Shown here piece after piece: positions 27,646-35,817 of a stretch of DNA of 64,000 bases (positions are counted from its first letter, which is position 1; each line of letters starts with the position of its first letter). The stretch is taken from NCBI RefSeq assembly GCF_900108185.1, contig NZ_FNVA01000002.1, positions 310,001 through 374,000 of the forward strand. Reading direction: 5' to 3'. The notes beneath the pieces are model-generated. The model did no database searches. It was not told the DNA's origin and saw only the letters and a list, made by a program, of their open reading frames with translations. The DNA comes from Bryocella elongata (lineage in GTDB: Bacteria; Acidobacteriota; Terriglobia; Terriglobales; Acidobacteriaceae). The position numbers and the translations under genes were made by a program.

Positions 27646-28965
27646 ATGACGCCGCTTTCCGAGGCCGGTACTGCTGAGGAGATCGAGGTGAGCCCTGTCC
27701 GCCCACAGGGGCTGCTCACCCGTGCCCGCAAGCTCGTCAGCGAGCGCTTCGGTTATGCGCTGGGCGATCAGATCGTCTTCTCCCTCGGCAATATGGCTGT
27801 CGCCGCGTTCATCTCGCGCTACTGCACGCCGTGGGAGTTCGGCATCTACATCCTCACGCAGAGGTCCATCGATCTTATTCAGCAGCTCTGCAGCGTCTTT
27901 CTGTGGGCGCCGCTGATGTTCAACCTGCCTTCCCTCGAGAAGGAGAAGCAGCGGGCGTACCTTGGGAGCATCTTCGTCCTCCAGATCCTCGCGCTGCTCT
28001 TTGCGACGCTCGTGCTGCGCGGCGCAGCATGGTGGTCCACTACACCATCGCGCGGCATGTACTACGGCGTCTTTGCGCCACTGGTCGTCACCGCCTTCGG
28101 CATCATCTTCCGCGAATACACCCGGCGCATGTACTTCGCCGAGATCCGCATGAAGGAAGCCTTCTGGACCGATGTCGCCACCAACGGCCTGCAGGTCATT
28201 GCGGTTTGCTGGCTTTGGAGAGCGCATCGGCTCAACGTCGGGACGGCTCTCTCCGCCCTTTCGATCTGCGCGATCCTCGTGTCTTTCTGGTGGCTGATCA
28301 ACGAGTGGAAGACCTTCGACATTGAGTTCAGCTCCGTGCTCCCCGACCTCTGGAAGAACCTGCGACTGGGTAAATGGTTCCTGGGCAGCAACATGGTCTT
28401 TACGGTCAGCTCGCAGGCCAACCCCTGGCTCCTCGGCGCGCTCATGGGCGGCGGCGGCGTGGGCGCCTACTCCATCTGCGAACAGGTGGTGAACATCCCT
28501 CGCGTTGCGCTGGTGTCGATCCAGAACATCATGGCGCCGATGATGGCGCGGGCCTACGCTGATGGCGGCCGGCCGGCGCTGACAAAGATGGTCCGCCGCC
28601 TCGATGGCATTCTGTTCGGCGGAGCTGCCCTGTTTGCCGCGGGTGTCCTGCTCATCGGGCCGCAGTTTGCTCAGTTGGTCTACAAGCACTTTCCGGCCAA
28701 CGGACGGATGGTGCTCGTGGTGCTCGCGCTGAACCTTGTGGTCTACGCTTCTACGATGGCCCAGGGGTATGCGCTCACCGCGATCGAGCATGCGGACTTC
28801 ACCTTCTACGCGCAGCTCGCCGGGCTCGTCGCGCAGCTCGCGATCAGTGTCTGGCTGGTCCATGCCTTTGCCCTGCCGGGAGCCGCAGGCGCGATGCTGA
28901 TCGGCAGCGCCGTCGTGCTGGTGGTGCGGCAGTTCTTCTACACACGGGAGCTCAAAGCCATATGA
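27646..28965 (+). CDS. Polysaccharide flippase, Wzx-like
   Basis: 439 residues with about twelve hydrophobic segments, typical of the MVF/PST flippases that turn undecaprenyl-linked repeat units to the periplasmic face. FGYALGDQIVFSLGNMAVAAFISRY resembles the first helices of the family, and GGGGVGAYSICEQVVNIPRV the middle repeat. ATG 27646 has GAGG nearby. Its last codons overlap the next gene by 4 bp (ATGA), so the two are translationally coupled. Confidence 0.88.
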   Translation: MTPLSEAGTAEEIEVSPVRPQGLLTRARKLVSERFGYALGDQIVFSLGNMAVAAFISRYCTPWEFGIYILTQRSIDLIQQLCSVFLWAPLMFNLPSLEKEKQRAYLGSIFVLQILALLFATLVLRGAAWWSTTPSRGMYYGVFAPLVVTAFGIIFREYTRRMYFAEIRMKEAFWTDVATNGLQVIAVCWLWRAHRLNVGTALSALSICAILVSFWWLINEWKTFDIEFSSVLPDLWKNLRLGKWFLGSNMVFTVSSQANPWLLGALMGGGGVGAYSICEQVVNIPRVALVSIQNIMAPMMARAYADGGRPALTKMVRRLDGILFGGAALFAAGVLLIGPQFAQLVYKHFPANGRMVLVVLALNLVVYASTMAQGYALTAIEHADFTFYAQLAGLVAQLAISVWLVHAFALPGAAGAMLIGSAVVLVVRQFFYTRELKAI

Positions 28966-30404
28966 GCCTCCTTTTGAGTGCGCAGGTAGCTCGCGCCGAA
29001 CTGCAGAAAGCCGCGCTCGAGCAGGGCCGCGCCGACTACCGGTTGAAGCTCATCAAGATCGTTTGCGCTGTGCTGCTGGGCGTCTGCTTCTGGTACTCGG
29101 TGCCCTACTATCTCCCGCTCAAGGTCGATCCCGATCCGCTGAAGGCGGCGGCCAATGAAGCTCAGGCTTACGAAGGCAACTTCAGCCGCCAGGTCGCGAT
29201 GCCGATCGTCCTCGTGATCGCCACGTTCATGCTGTGGCGGCTCCCAAAGCGAGGGCGCTTCGGTGGTCCGCTCATGTTCGTGGCCATCGGCTACGTCGCC
29301 TGGTCGTTCGCGAGCTTTGGCTGGAGCGAGGACCCCGCCATCACAGGGAAGCGGCTGGTCGTCTTTGGCATCGACGCCTTCTTTGCGTACGTGATCGCGC
29401 GCGTCTATTCGAATCTGGAGATCGCCCTTTGGGGATTCCTGGCGACGGGCACCGTTGCCATGATTTCGTTCTACGTCGATTGGCTGCAGGAGGGCATCTT
29501 CCAGCCCTTCAACCCTGACTACCGCTTCACCGGCGTGATGACCGCGAACTACCAGGCGATGAACCTGCTCGTCTGTACGCTCTGCGGCCTGACGTTGTGC
29601 ATGCGAAGACCTGAATGGCGCAGCAGGCTCTTTCCTTTTCTCGCCTTCATTCTCGCGCTGCTCTTCTTCACACGGGCCCGTATGGGTGCGTTCATCTGCC
29701 TCGGTCTTGTGGTGATCATGTTCACGCGCATGACGAAGCGCCAGATGCGCCCCGCAGACCGAGCCATGCTGCTTCTCGCTTCGGTGATGATCGCTGTTCC
29801 TGGACTCATCCTCGTGCTCGGCCGTAACGCGAAGGGCGCGGCTACCGACATCTTCATGATGGGCCGCACCGACACCCAGAACACCTCCAGTCTGTCCAAC
29901 CGCGCACCGCTGTGGTCTGAGCTGATGGAGAGCGTCGAAGAGAAGCCGTGGCTCGGCTTTGGCTACGAGGCCTTCTGGGAGCCGAAGCGCGTCGAAAAGG
30001 TCTCAGCCGACCAGGGCTGGATGGTGCCGCACGCACACAACACCTTCCTCGATCAGACCCTGTCGCTCGGAGTGGTCGGAGCACTCCTCTATGCAGGGAT
30101 GATGGTTGGTGCGTTAGTCATCGCCTGGAAGCGCTATCGCCGCACGCGTTCCGAGAGCGACATGCTTCCCGCCGTGCTGCTCACCTGGCTCGTGCTCACC
30201 AGCCTCGCCGAGTCCACGCCGCTCGACCCATACCTGCCATCGATGTTCGTCTACATCTCGGTGGTCAAGATGTGCATGCGTGAAGGCTCCGAGGCGGAGA
30301 GCGATCTTGGCCTCGGACCGAAGGACATCATCGGGGGCATTCCTTTGCAGCCCACCGCTGCAAACGGCCGCAGATATCCTGCGTTGGCCGGAGACCGGTC
30401 ATGA
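28962..30404 (+). CDS. O-antigen ligase/polymerase family protein, Wzy-like
   Basis: 480 residues with about eleven membrane helices and a large periplasmic loop containing NRAPLWSELMESVEEKPWLGFGYEAFW and HAHNTFLDQTLSLGVVGALLY, the signature of the Wzy_C (O-antigen ligase) superfamily, including the HxxxL-type His. In this locus it is the likely polymerase of the repeat units. It overlaps both neighbours by 4 bp. Confidence 0.88.
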   Translation: MSLLLSAQVARAELQKAALEQGRADYRLKLIKIVCAVLLGVCFWYSVPYYLPLKVDPDPLKAAANEAQAYEGNFSRQVAMPIVLVIATFMLWRLPKRGRFGGPLMFVAIGYVAWSFASFGWSEDPAITGKRLVVFGIDAFFAYVIARVYSNLEIALWGFLATGTVAMISFYVDWLQEGIFQPFNPDYRFTGVMTANYQAMNLLVCTLCGLTLCMRRPEWRSRLFPFLAFILALLFFTRARMGAFICLGLVVIMFTRMTKRQMRPADRAMLLLASVMIAVPGLILVLGRNAKGAATDIFMMGRTDTQNTSSLSNRAPLWSELMESVEEKPWLGFGYEAFWEPKRVEKVSADQGWMVPHAHNTFLDQTLSLGVVGALLYAGMMVGALVIAWKRYRRTRSESDMLPAVLLTWLVLTSLAESTPLDPYLPSMFVYISVVKMCMREGSEAESDLGLGPKDIIGGIPLQPTAANGRRYPALAGDRS

Positions 30405-31432
30405 TGTCGCGAACGTCTCCATGCCTCGGAGGCGTGCAACTCTCTCCGCGCCGCGTGACCAGCCTTGGTCCTGGTCTGCCGGGACTCGTCAGCATCATCA
30501 TCCCCACGTATCGCCGCGTGAAAGAGATGCGTGAGGCCGCGCTGAGTGCGCTTGCGCAGACCTACCCGAATGTTGAAGTCATCGTTGTCGCAGATGGGCC
30601 AGACCCAGACGCGCGCGCCGCCGTCGAGGGCATCGATGCTCGACTCCGCTACTTCGAGCTGGAGAAGAACTCCGGACCGGCAGAAGCGCGCAATCGCGGC
30701 GTGCGCATGAGTCGCGGCGAGTGGCTCGCCTTCCTCGACGATGACGACCTCGTGCTGCCCGAGCGCGTCGAGCGCTGCATCGCGGCTGCCCAGGCCGACC
30801 GACCGAATGTGATGATCGCCTGCCGCACCATCTATCGCCGTGACGGCAAGCAGGACGACGTGTGGCCACAGCGGCCCATCGGTCCCGACGAGGATGTCTC
30901 TGAGTACATCCTCGTGCGGCCTTCGCTGCTGGGCAGGCCGGGCGTCATCCCGGTGCAGGCGCTCATGGTCCATCGCTCCATCTTCGAGATCGTGCCGTTC
31001 ACCACGCATCGCGATCACGAGGACTGGGCCTGGCTGCTGGAGGCCTGGAATATCGCCGGTGCGCGGGTCGAGTTCGTCTGGGAACCCCTGGTGATCTACA
31101 ACATCGTCACCGAGAGCATCTCGCGCAGCCGCCGCATGAACTGGCGCGACTCGTTGCACTGGGCCAATCGTTACCGCAAATGGCTCACGCCTCGAGCGTA
31201 CAACTCGTTCCTCGCCACCAAGGTCGCCCTCAAGGCCAAGCGCGCGGGCGAGCTCAAGGGCGTCGCCGAGATCTTCATGACGATCGCGAATAACAGGCCG
31301 CGACCGCTCGATATCCTCTTCGTCGCCGGCGTGGCCCTGCTGCCGAATGTGCTGCTCCAGGCCGCGTGGAAGCGGTCGCTTTCGTCAGGTGAGAGCCATG
31401 AAACGCCCGCGGAGGCTTCGACGCCGCGATGA
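30401..31432 (+). CDS. Glycosyltransferase family 2
   Basis: A 343-residue GT-A enzyme. VSIIIPTYRRVKEMREAALSALAQTYPNVEVIVVADG is the nucleotide-sugar fold, and WLAFLDDDDLVLPERVER contains the DDD metal site. A short hydrophobic segment near the C-terminus (FVAGVALLPNVLLQAAW) suggests membrane association. It would extend the repeat unit. ATG 30401 overlaps the upstream stop by 4 bp (ATG 30404 is adjacent), and its own stop overlaps the GH26-like start by 4 bp. Confidence 0.9.
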   Translation: MMSRTSPCLGGVQLSPRRVTSLGPGLPGLVSIIIPTYRRVKEMREAALSALAQTYPNVEVIVVADGPDPDARAAVEGIDARLRYFELEKNSGPAEARNRGVRMSRGEWLAFLDDDDLVLPERVERCIAAAQADRPNVMIACRTIYRRDGKQDDVWPQRPIGPDEDVSEYILVRPSLLGRPGVIPVQALMVHRSIFEIVPFTTHRDHEDWAWLLEAWNIAGARVEFVWEPLVIYNIVTESISRSRRMNWRDSLHWANRYRKWLTPRAYNSFLATKVALKAKRAGELKGVAEIFMTIANNRPRPLDILFVAGVALLPNVLLQAAWKRSLSSGESHETPAEASTPR

Positions 31433-32574
31433 ACTTCCCGCGCATCTACACCGCGCTTCTTGCCTTGATGGCCGCAGGCGCCGGTATCGTCGCGTTGCTG
31501 TGGACCGCTCCCCAGACGAAGCACCGCCTCGCGCGAAGCGTGCTTCGCGAGGTACAGGCGCAGCAGCGTTCAAGCTCCACCACGGGCCAGAGCCTCGCAG
31601 CGGCTCCGCTCGTGGCGCGTACCTACTATGGCCGCCGGCTCGAGCCGCGCGACCCCGTTGTGCTGCACGGCGCCGGGCAGAGTGACGCCGCCACTTTCAT
31701 CGCATACTCCAGGGCCGTCGAGCCATCGCAGCCGATCCTGTCGATGAGCTATGTCGACTTGCACGACGATATCCCCGCATTCTTCGCTCGGCTGCATGAT
31801 GAGCTCATCAGATATCCCGACCTGGTGGTGCCGCAGATCGGTATCGCCATGAACGAGGGCGACGCGAAGAAGCACTACGAGCAGGAGGTCGCCGACGGTG
31901 TTGATGACTCCCGCCTGCGCGCTTTATGCGACGGCCTCAAGTCGCTCGACCGGCCGGTATTCCTTCGCGTGGGCTATGAGTTCAACGGCTCATGGAACGG
32001 CTATCAGCCGCGCAGCTACGTCGACGCCTTCCGCCACGTCTCAGAGTCGATCCGCAGCTGCCATCTCGAGAACGTCGCGCTGGTTTGGGATCTGTCGGCC
32101 GAAGCGGAACTCGACACCGAGAACGGCGGTGCTCAGGTCAGCGACGCGGCGAAGCGTTGGGGAGCGTACTATCCGGGCGATGCATGGGTCGACTGGTGGG
32201 CGATCAATCTCTTTCGCAGCGAATCCATCACGTCGGAAGCCACCCGCGCGTTCCTCGCCGATGCCGACCGCCATCGCTTCCCGGTGATGATCGCCGAGTC
32301 CACGCCCTTCCACCACAGCGTCGAGGCGGGCCAGGCTCCCATCGACGCGTGGTTCGCCCCGTACTTCGGCCTCATCCGCAGCCAGCGCGGCATCAAGGCC
32401 TTCTGCTACATCGACTGGGACTGGAGCTCTTACCCGCAGTGGAAGGACTGGGGCGATGGCCGCATCGAGCGCAACCCCGCAGTGCTCGCGTTCTATCGGC
32501 GGCAGGTCAGCGCGCCGCTGTTCGCCAATGCACGCACCCGCGCGGCGACGATGAAGCTGCTCAACGCGAAGTAG
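31429..32574 (+). CDS. GH26-like glycoside hydrolase, membrane-anchored or secreted
   Basis: 381 residues with an N-terminal hydrophobic anchor (ALLALMAAGAGIVALLW) and a TIM-barrel domain resembling family 26 beta-mannanases. The probable acid/base is E184 in FLRVGYEFNGSWNGY and the nucleophile E290 in FPVMIAESTPF. Conserved aromatic residues (WWAINLF, FCYIDWDW) line the expected cleft. Being the last gene of a 4-bp-overlap operon, it probably trims or edits the exported polysaccharide rather than digesting food; that role is inference. It ends 23 bp from the convergent POTRA-like gene. Confidence 0.75.
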   Translation: MNFPRIYTALLALMAAGAGIVALLWTAPQTKHRLARSVLREVQAQQRSSSTTGQSLAAAPLVARTYYGRRLEPRDPVVLHGAGQSDAATFIAYSRAVEPSQPILSMSYVDLHDDIPAFFARLHDELIRYPDLVVPQIGIAMNEGDAKKHYEQEVADGVDDSRLRALCDGLKSLDRPVFLRVGYEFNGSWNGYQPRSYVDAFRHVSESIRSCHLENVALVWDLSAEAELDTENGGAQVSDAAKRWGAYYPGDAWVDWWAINLFRSESITSEATRAFLADADRHRFPVMIAESTPFHHSVEAGQAPIDAWFAPYFGLIRSQRGIKAFCYIDWDWSSYPQWKDWGDGRIERNPAVLAFYRRQVSAPLFANARTRAATMKLLNAK

Positions 32575-32597
32575 CCTCAAAACAGCGGTTCGCATTG

Positions 32598-33854
32598 TCA
32601 ATCGCGTGGTGCAGCGGTACGAAACTCGACCACATAGGTCACCGTGTGCTCGAGGCGGTCGACGCGCTCTCCAAGATTCAGCGCTCGATGCGGATAGAGC
32701 GGCATCAGGTCCTCGGCGATCGCATGTCCTATCTCGTTGTCCGCAGGAAGACCAGGCGAGAGTCGCTTGTCCTTTGCAAGCTCGGTCTGGGCATCCACGG
32801 GCAGCGCTCCTGTCAGGATCCCCGCAACGTGATACAGCGTGCCTGCCCTCAACGTCAGCGTGTACGCGGCCGTGTGAGCCACGTTGTCGAGTGAGATCGA
32901 CTGCGTCGCGCTGGCGTCGAGATAGCCTCGGTCCGCGTAGAGCCTCGCCATCTTCTGCCCGCTGATGAGCAGCCCCATGGGAGCAGCAGGGTCGCCCTTC
33001 TTCAACTCCGAGACGGCACGCAGCTCGGACTCCTGCAGCGGCTGCGCAGGAACGATTGCGAGCTCCACCACCTTGTAGATATCCCCGCGATGGACCGTTA
33101 CCTTCGCGTCCACGGCGTAAGTCCCCGCGGCCAGAGGGTGGGGCTCCGTGAACACTGGTGGGTCGATGGCTACATCGAGGTATCCGGCGTTACGGAAGAT
33201 GTCTCTTCCATCCTCCGTGATCGTTGTGGCCGTTGTGACCACGTCCAGATCTTGTCCGCGCATGCCTGCGACGAAATCGGAGATCTTCGGCCCGAGGGCC
33301 GGCCGGACATCGTCAATCGCGATCCGGCCGACGACGATATGAGGCTGATCGATACTCAGCACAATATGCCCGGCTCCGTGCTCGGCCGACACCTTGATGT
33401 CCAACCCCTTCTGCTTCGCCAGCTTGACCAGGGCCGCTTCCACTTCGGTGGTCAGCGACCCCGTGAGCGAGATCTGCCCGTGATAGATCGGCACCTCGGC
33501 TTCAAGAAGGCGCTCCAGCTCTTCCGGTTTCCACCATAGGAAGTTGGCGAACCGCACCGGCAGCAGCCCGGCGTTGTCCGAGCTGCCCAGCTTGATGACG
33601 AGTGCCTGGCTGTTCACCGTATAACTGATGTCTGTGAAAGAACCCGTATCGGCGAGCTTTCCCAGCCCGGCTTCGATCTGCTCCTTCGTCACCGTCGCGC
33701 CCGGGGTAAGGCCCGTGATGGCGAGCAGCCGCGCCTGGTCCTGGTCGGGAGCACCCTCAAAGCGAATGGCCTTGGGCTGGAAATCCTGCGCGACGATGTG
33801 AAGCGCGCACGCGAAGAGACTGACGACGGCAAAGAACCTCAGTGGCCGGAGCAT
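32598..33854 (-). CDS. Exported protein with POTRA-like repeats and no barrel
   Basis: 418 residues: signal peptide (FAVVSLFACALHIVAQ), then repeated segments of the POTRA kind, e.g. KAIRFEGAPDQDQARLLAITGLTPGATVTKEQIEAGLGKLADTGSFTDISY, VVGRIAIDDV and GRDIFRNAGYLDVAIDPPVF, ending in a strand-rich tail. BamA/TamA proteins have such repeats before a barrel, but here there is no room or sequence for one. It may be a periplasmic scaffold or partner of an outer-membrane machine. ATG 33854 gives a normal signal peptide. Confidence 0.6.
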   Translation of the reverse strand: MLRPLRFFAVVSLFACALHIVAQDFQPKAIRFEGAPDQDQARLLAITGLTPGATVTKEQIEAGLGKLADTGSFTDISYTVNSQALVIKLGSSDNAGLLPVRFANFLWWKPEELERLLEAEVPIYHGQISLTGSLTTEVEAALVKLAKQKGLDIKVSAEHGAGHIVLSIDQPHIVVGRIAIDDVRPALGPKISDFVAGMRGQDLDVVTTATTITEDGRDIFRNAGYLDVAIDPPVFTEPHPLAAGTYAVDAKVTVHRGDIYKVVELAIVPAQPLQESELRAVSELKKGDPAAPMGLLISGQKMARLYADRGYLDASATQSISLDNVAHTAAYTLTLRAGTLYHVAGILTGALPVDAQTELAKDKRLSPGLPADNEIGHAIAEDLMPLYPHRALNLGERVDRLEHTVTYVVEFRTAAPRD

Positions 33855-33897
33855 GCGTGCAGTGTACTGCGACACGCCGTGGGTTCCTGCAAAAGCA

Positions 33898-33923
33898 AGC
33901 CGGGCCCGCGAACGGGCCCGGCT
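33898..33923 (-). terminator. Intrinsic terminator of the aldolase gene
   Basis: An 11-bp perfect GC-rich stem with a 4-base loop, read on the minus strand 27 bp after the aldolase stop and followed by TGCTTTTGC. Confidence 0.75.
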
Positions 33924-33949
33924 CCTGGTGCTGCAGGCAAAGGGAAGAT

Positions 33950-34939
33950 CTATGCGTTCTCAACCTTGCTCGTCCAGGGAGTAGCGCCCTCGAGAGCCTT
34001 GTTCACGTTCTGAATGTTCTCGGTGCCGACGGTGTCGAGCCATTCACGGAAGGCTGCCTCGCCCTGCTTGGCGTAGATGGCGATGCCATCCTTCCAGGTC
34101 GCCCGGCCGCAGAGGACACCGTTGTACGCAACGCCCGACTCGTTGGCGAGCTCCAGGGTCTCGATGAAGACCGGGTTCGAGACGCCTGCCGAGAGGAAGA
34201 TGAAGGGAAGCGCCGTGTTGTCTTCGACGTTGCGGAAGAGCTGCATCGCTTCCTCGCGGGTATACGCTGCGTCGCCCTTGAATGCCTTGGTGCCAGCAAC
34301 GAACTCCATCTGGATCGGCACTTCGACCTTCAGCACGTCCACGCCATAGTTGGGCTTGGAGTACTCTTCCATCCCGCCCAGAACCACGGAAGGCTTTTTG
34401 CGCGCATACTCCACAGTCTTTTCATCGCCGCCTTCGGCGTCATAGCCCACCAGCTCAAGGAAGAACGGAATGTCGTTGGTGCGGCACTCGTCGCCAATGC
34501 GCTCGACCCACGCGTGCTTGAATTCGTTGGCCGAAGGCTTCTCGAAGGGGGTGTAGTAGAGCAGGATCTTGATGCAGTCCGCTCCTGCAGCCTTGAGGCG
34601 CTGCACGCTCCACACATCCAGCAGGTCCGGAAGGCGGCCGGGCGTCGCGGCATCGTAGCCGGTCTTCTCGTACGCCAGCAGCAGACCCTTGCCGTTGCGA
34701 TGGTGCGAGGCCGGAAGGCCGAACTCGGGATCGAGCAGGATCGCTGAGGCGTACCTCGTCAAGGTGTCGGCGACACAGGTCTTGAAGACCTCGAGATCGT
34801 GGCCGGTCGCAATTCCACCGCGTTCTTTGGCCAGCGACTTTTGCAGCGAGCCGCGCTGGTCCATGGCCGCTGCGGCAATGACGTTGCGGGCGTCAGATAC
34901 TGCCTTCATCCCCGCAAGTTTTCCAGGGGTAAGCTTCAT
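33950..34939 (-). CDS. lacD: Tagatose 1,6-diphosphate aldolase (LacD family)
   Basis: A 329-residue class I aldolase of the LacD family that splits tagatose 1,6-bisphosphate (and often fructose 1,6-bisphosphate) to DHAP and glyceraldehyde 3-phosphate. The Schiff-base Lys is K204 in YGVDVLKVEVP, with AAAMDQRGSLQ and GADCIKILLYYTP as other active-site strands. No other lac/tagatose gene is nearby, so it could act as a glycolytic aldolase. An intrinsic terminator follows. Confidence 0.9.
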   Translation of the reverse strand: MKLTPGKLAGMKAVSDARNVIAAAAMDQRGSLQKSLAKERGGIATGHDLEVFKTCVADTLTRYASAILLDPEFGLPASHHRNGKGLLLAYEKTGYDAATPGRLPDLLDVWSVQRLKAAGADCIKILLYYTPFEKPSANEFKHAWVERIGDECRTNDIPFFLELVGYDAEGGDEKTVEYARKKPSVVLGGMEEYSKPNYGVDVLKVEVPIQMEFVAGTKAFKGDAAYTREEAMQLFRNVEDNTALPFIFLSAGVSNPVFIETLELANESGVAYNGVLCGRATWKDGIAIYAKQGEAAFREWLDTVGTENIQNVNKALEGATPWTSKVENA

Positions 34940-35247
34940 CGATTGTTCTCCCAGGCGATGTCGAAACAGTCTTTCAGATGCGCACGGCGAGCCGGCGGTT
35001 CGGCGATTCTACACACAAGGCTGTACGGTATGCAGACACGCCGGACGGTAATCGATGGCTGCTATCGCGGCTCCTTCGAGCCCCGTTCAGCGCCCGGCGG
35101 AACAAATCCCCCGTGATCTGCCTGGCACATCACAGCCGTACTTCTACGATGGAGGGCACGCCTCGCCGGGATCATACCCCAGCCACCATGTCGGCCGCAT
35201 CCCTCCATCCGGCGAGATTCATCCGATCTTCTTCATCGCCTTGTGCC
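34940..35247. other. Intergenic region upstream of the aldolase gene
   Basis: A 308-bp gap before lacD. Open plus-strand frames crossing it have no recognisable sequence and run antisense to the pseudo-receiver gene. I see no strong palindrome; the lacD promoter should be here. Confidence 0.4.
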
Positions 35248-35739
35248 CTATATCTGAGCTCGAAGCCGGTCGCGGAGGTCGCCCGCGAGTTCCACCAGGT
35301 GCCGCAGCTTGGGAGCCTGGTCGGGCTGCGCACTTCGCAGAGCCAGTTGCGATTCCAGCAGGATTCCAGCCAGCGAAGCGTTCAACTCGGAGTGCAGGGA
35401 TGCTGTTACGGCGGCACGAGCCTGGGCGCGCTCGTGGGTGGCTCGTGCAATGGCGGCACGAGCCTGCCGCAGGATCCGTGGCGCCGTCGACACATGGAAG
35501 CTCATCTCCAGCACCGGGGCGGAACCCGCATTCTGGTAGATGATGTCGGCGGTTTCGGGCGAGGCCGAAGCGAGGCTCTCGTCGAGCAACACCAGGGCAT
35601 ACTCCGCCCGGCGCAGCGCGGCGAGGCCTGCACGACGGTTGGGGGCAACCTCCACGGCAGAGTCCAACTCCCGCCGCAGCAGGTCGGCAACCTGCGTCGC
35701 GGCGGCTTCGGGAGCGATAAGAAGAATGGTGTACGGCAT
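35248..35739 (-). CDS. Pseudo-receiver protein with a HisKA-like C-terminal helix
   Basis: 163 residues. Residues 1-120 look like a response-regulator receiver fold (MPYTILLIAPEAAATQVADLL, then EYALVLLDESLASASPETADII), but the acidic pair that binds Mg is absent at the N-terminus (IAPEA instead of VDDD); only the LLDE acidic residue is in place. The end, HSELNASLAGILLESQLALRS, resembles the dimerisation helix of histidine kinases around the phospho-His. It lies 78 bp after the NtrC-type regulator on the same strand and may tune that system. Function unknown. Confidence 0.6.
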   Translation of the reverse strand: MPYTILLIAPEAAATQVADLLRRELDSAVEVAPNRRAGLAALRRAEYALVLLDESLASASPETADIIYQNAGSAPVLEMSFHVSTAPRILRQARAAIARATHERAQARAAVTASLHSELNASLAGILLESQLALRSAQPDQAPKLRHLVELAGDLRDRLRAQI

Positions 35740-35817
35740 CTTGTGCCTCCCCTGAATTCAACTTTCCTGACCCGCCGACATCCCATTCCCTAAACTCCGG
35801 GATGTCGGTGATTTCCG

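Noticed and set aside
27577-28863. A 428-codon open frame on the minus strand over the flippase gene
   Set aside because: Composition is Arg/His/Glu/Ala-rich without domain features, and the opposite strand encodes an evident membrane protein.
35118-35140. A sigma-54 promoter (CTGGCACATCACAGCC) upstream of the aldolase
   Set aside because: It lies on the plus strand, away from any plus-strand gene, and the GG-to-GC spacing is one base off.
35055-35543. A plus-strand gene opposite the pseudo-receiver
   Set aside because: Open frames here have no domain, and the minus-strand frame has receiver-like features and proper length.
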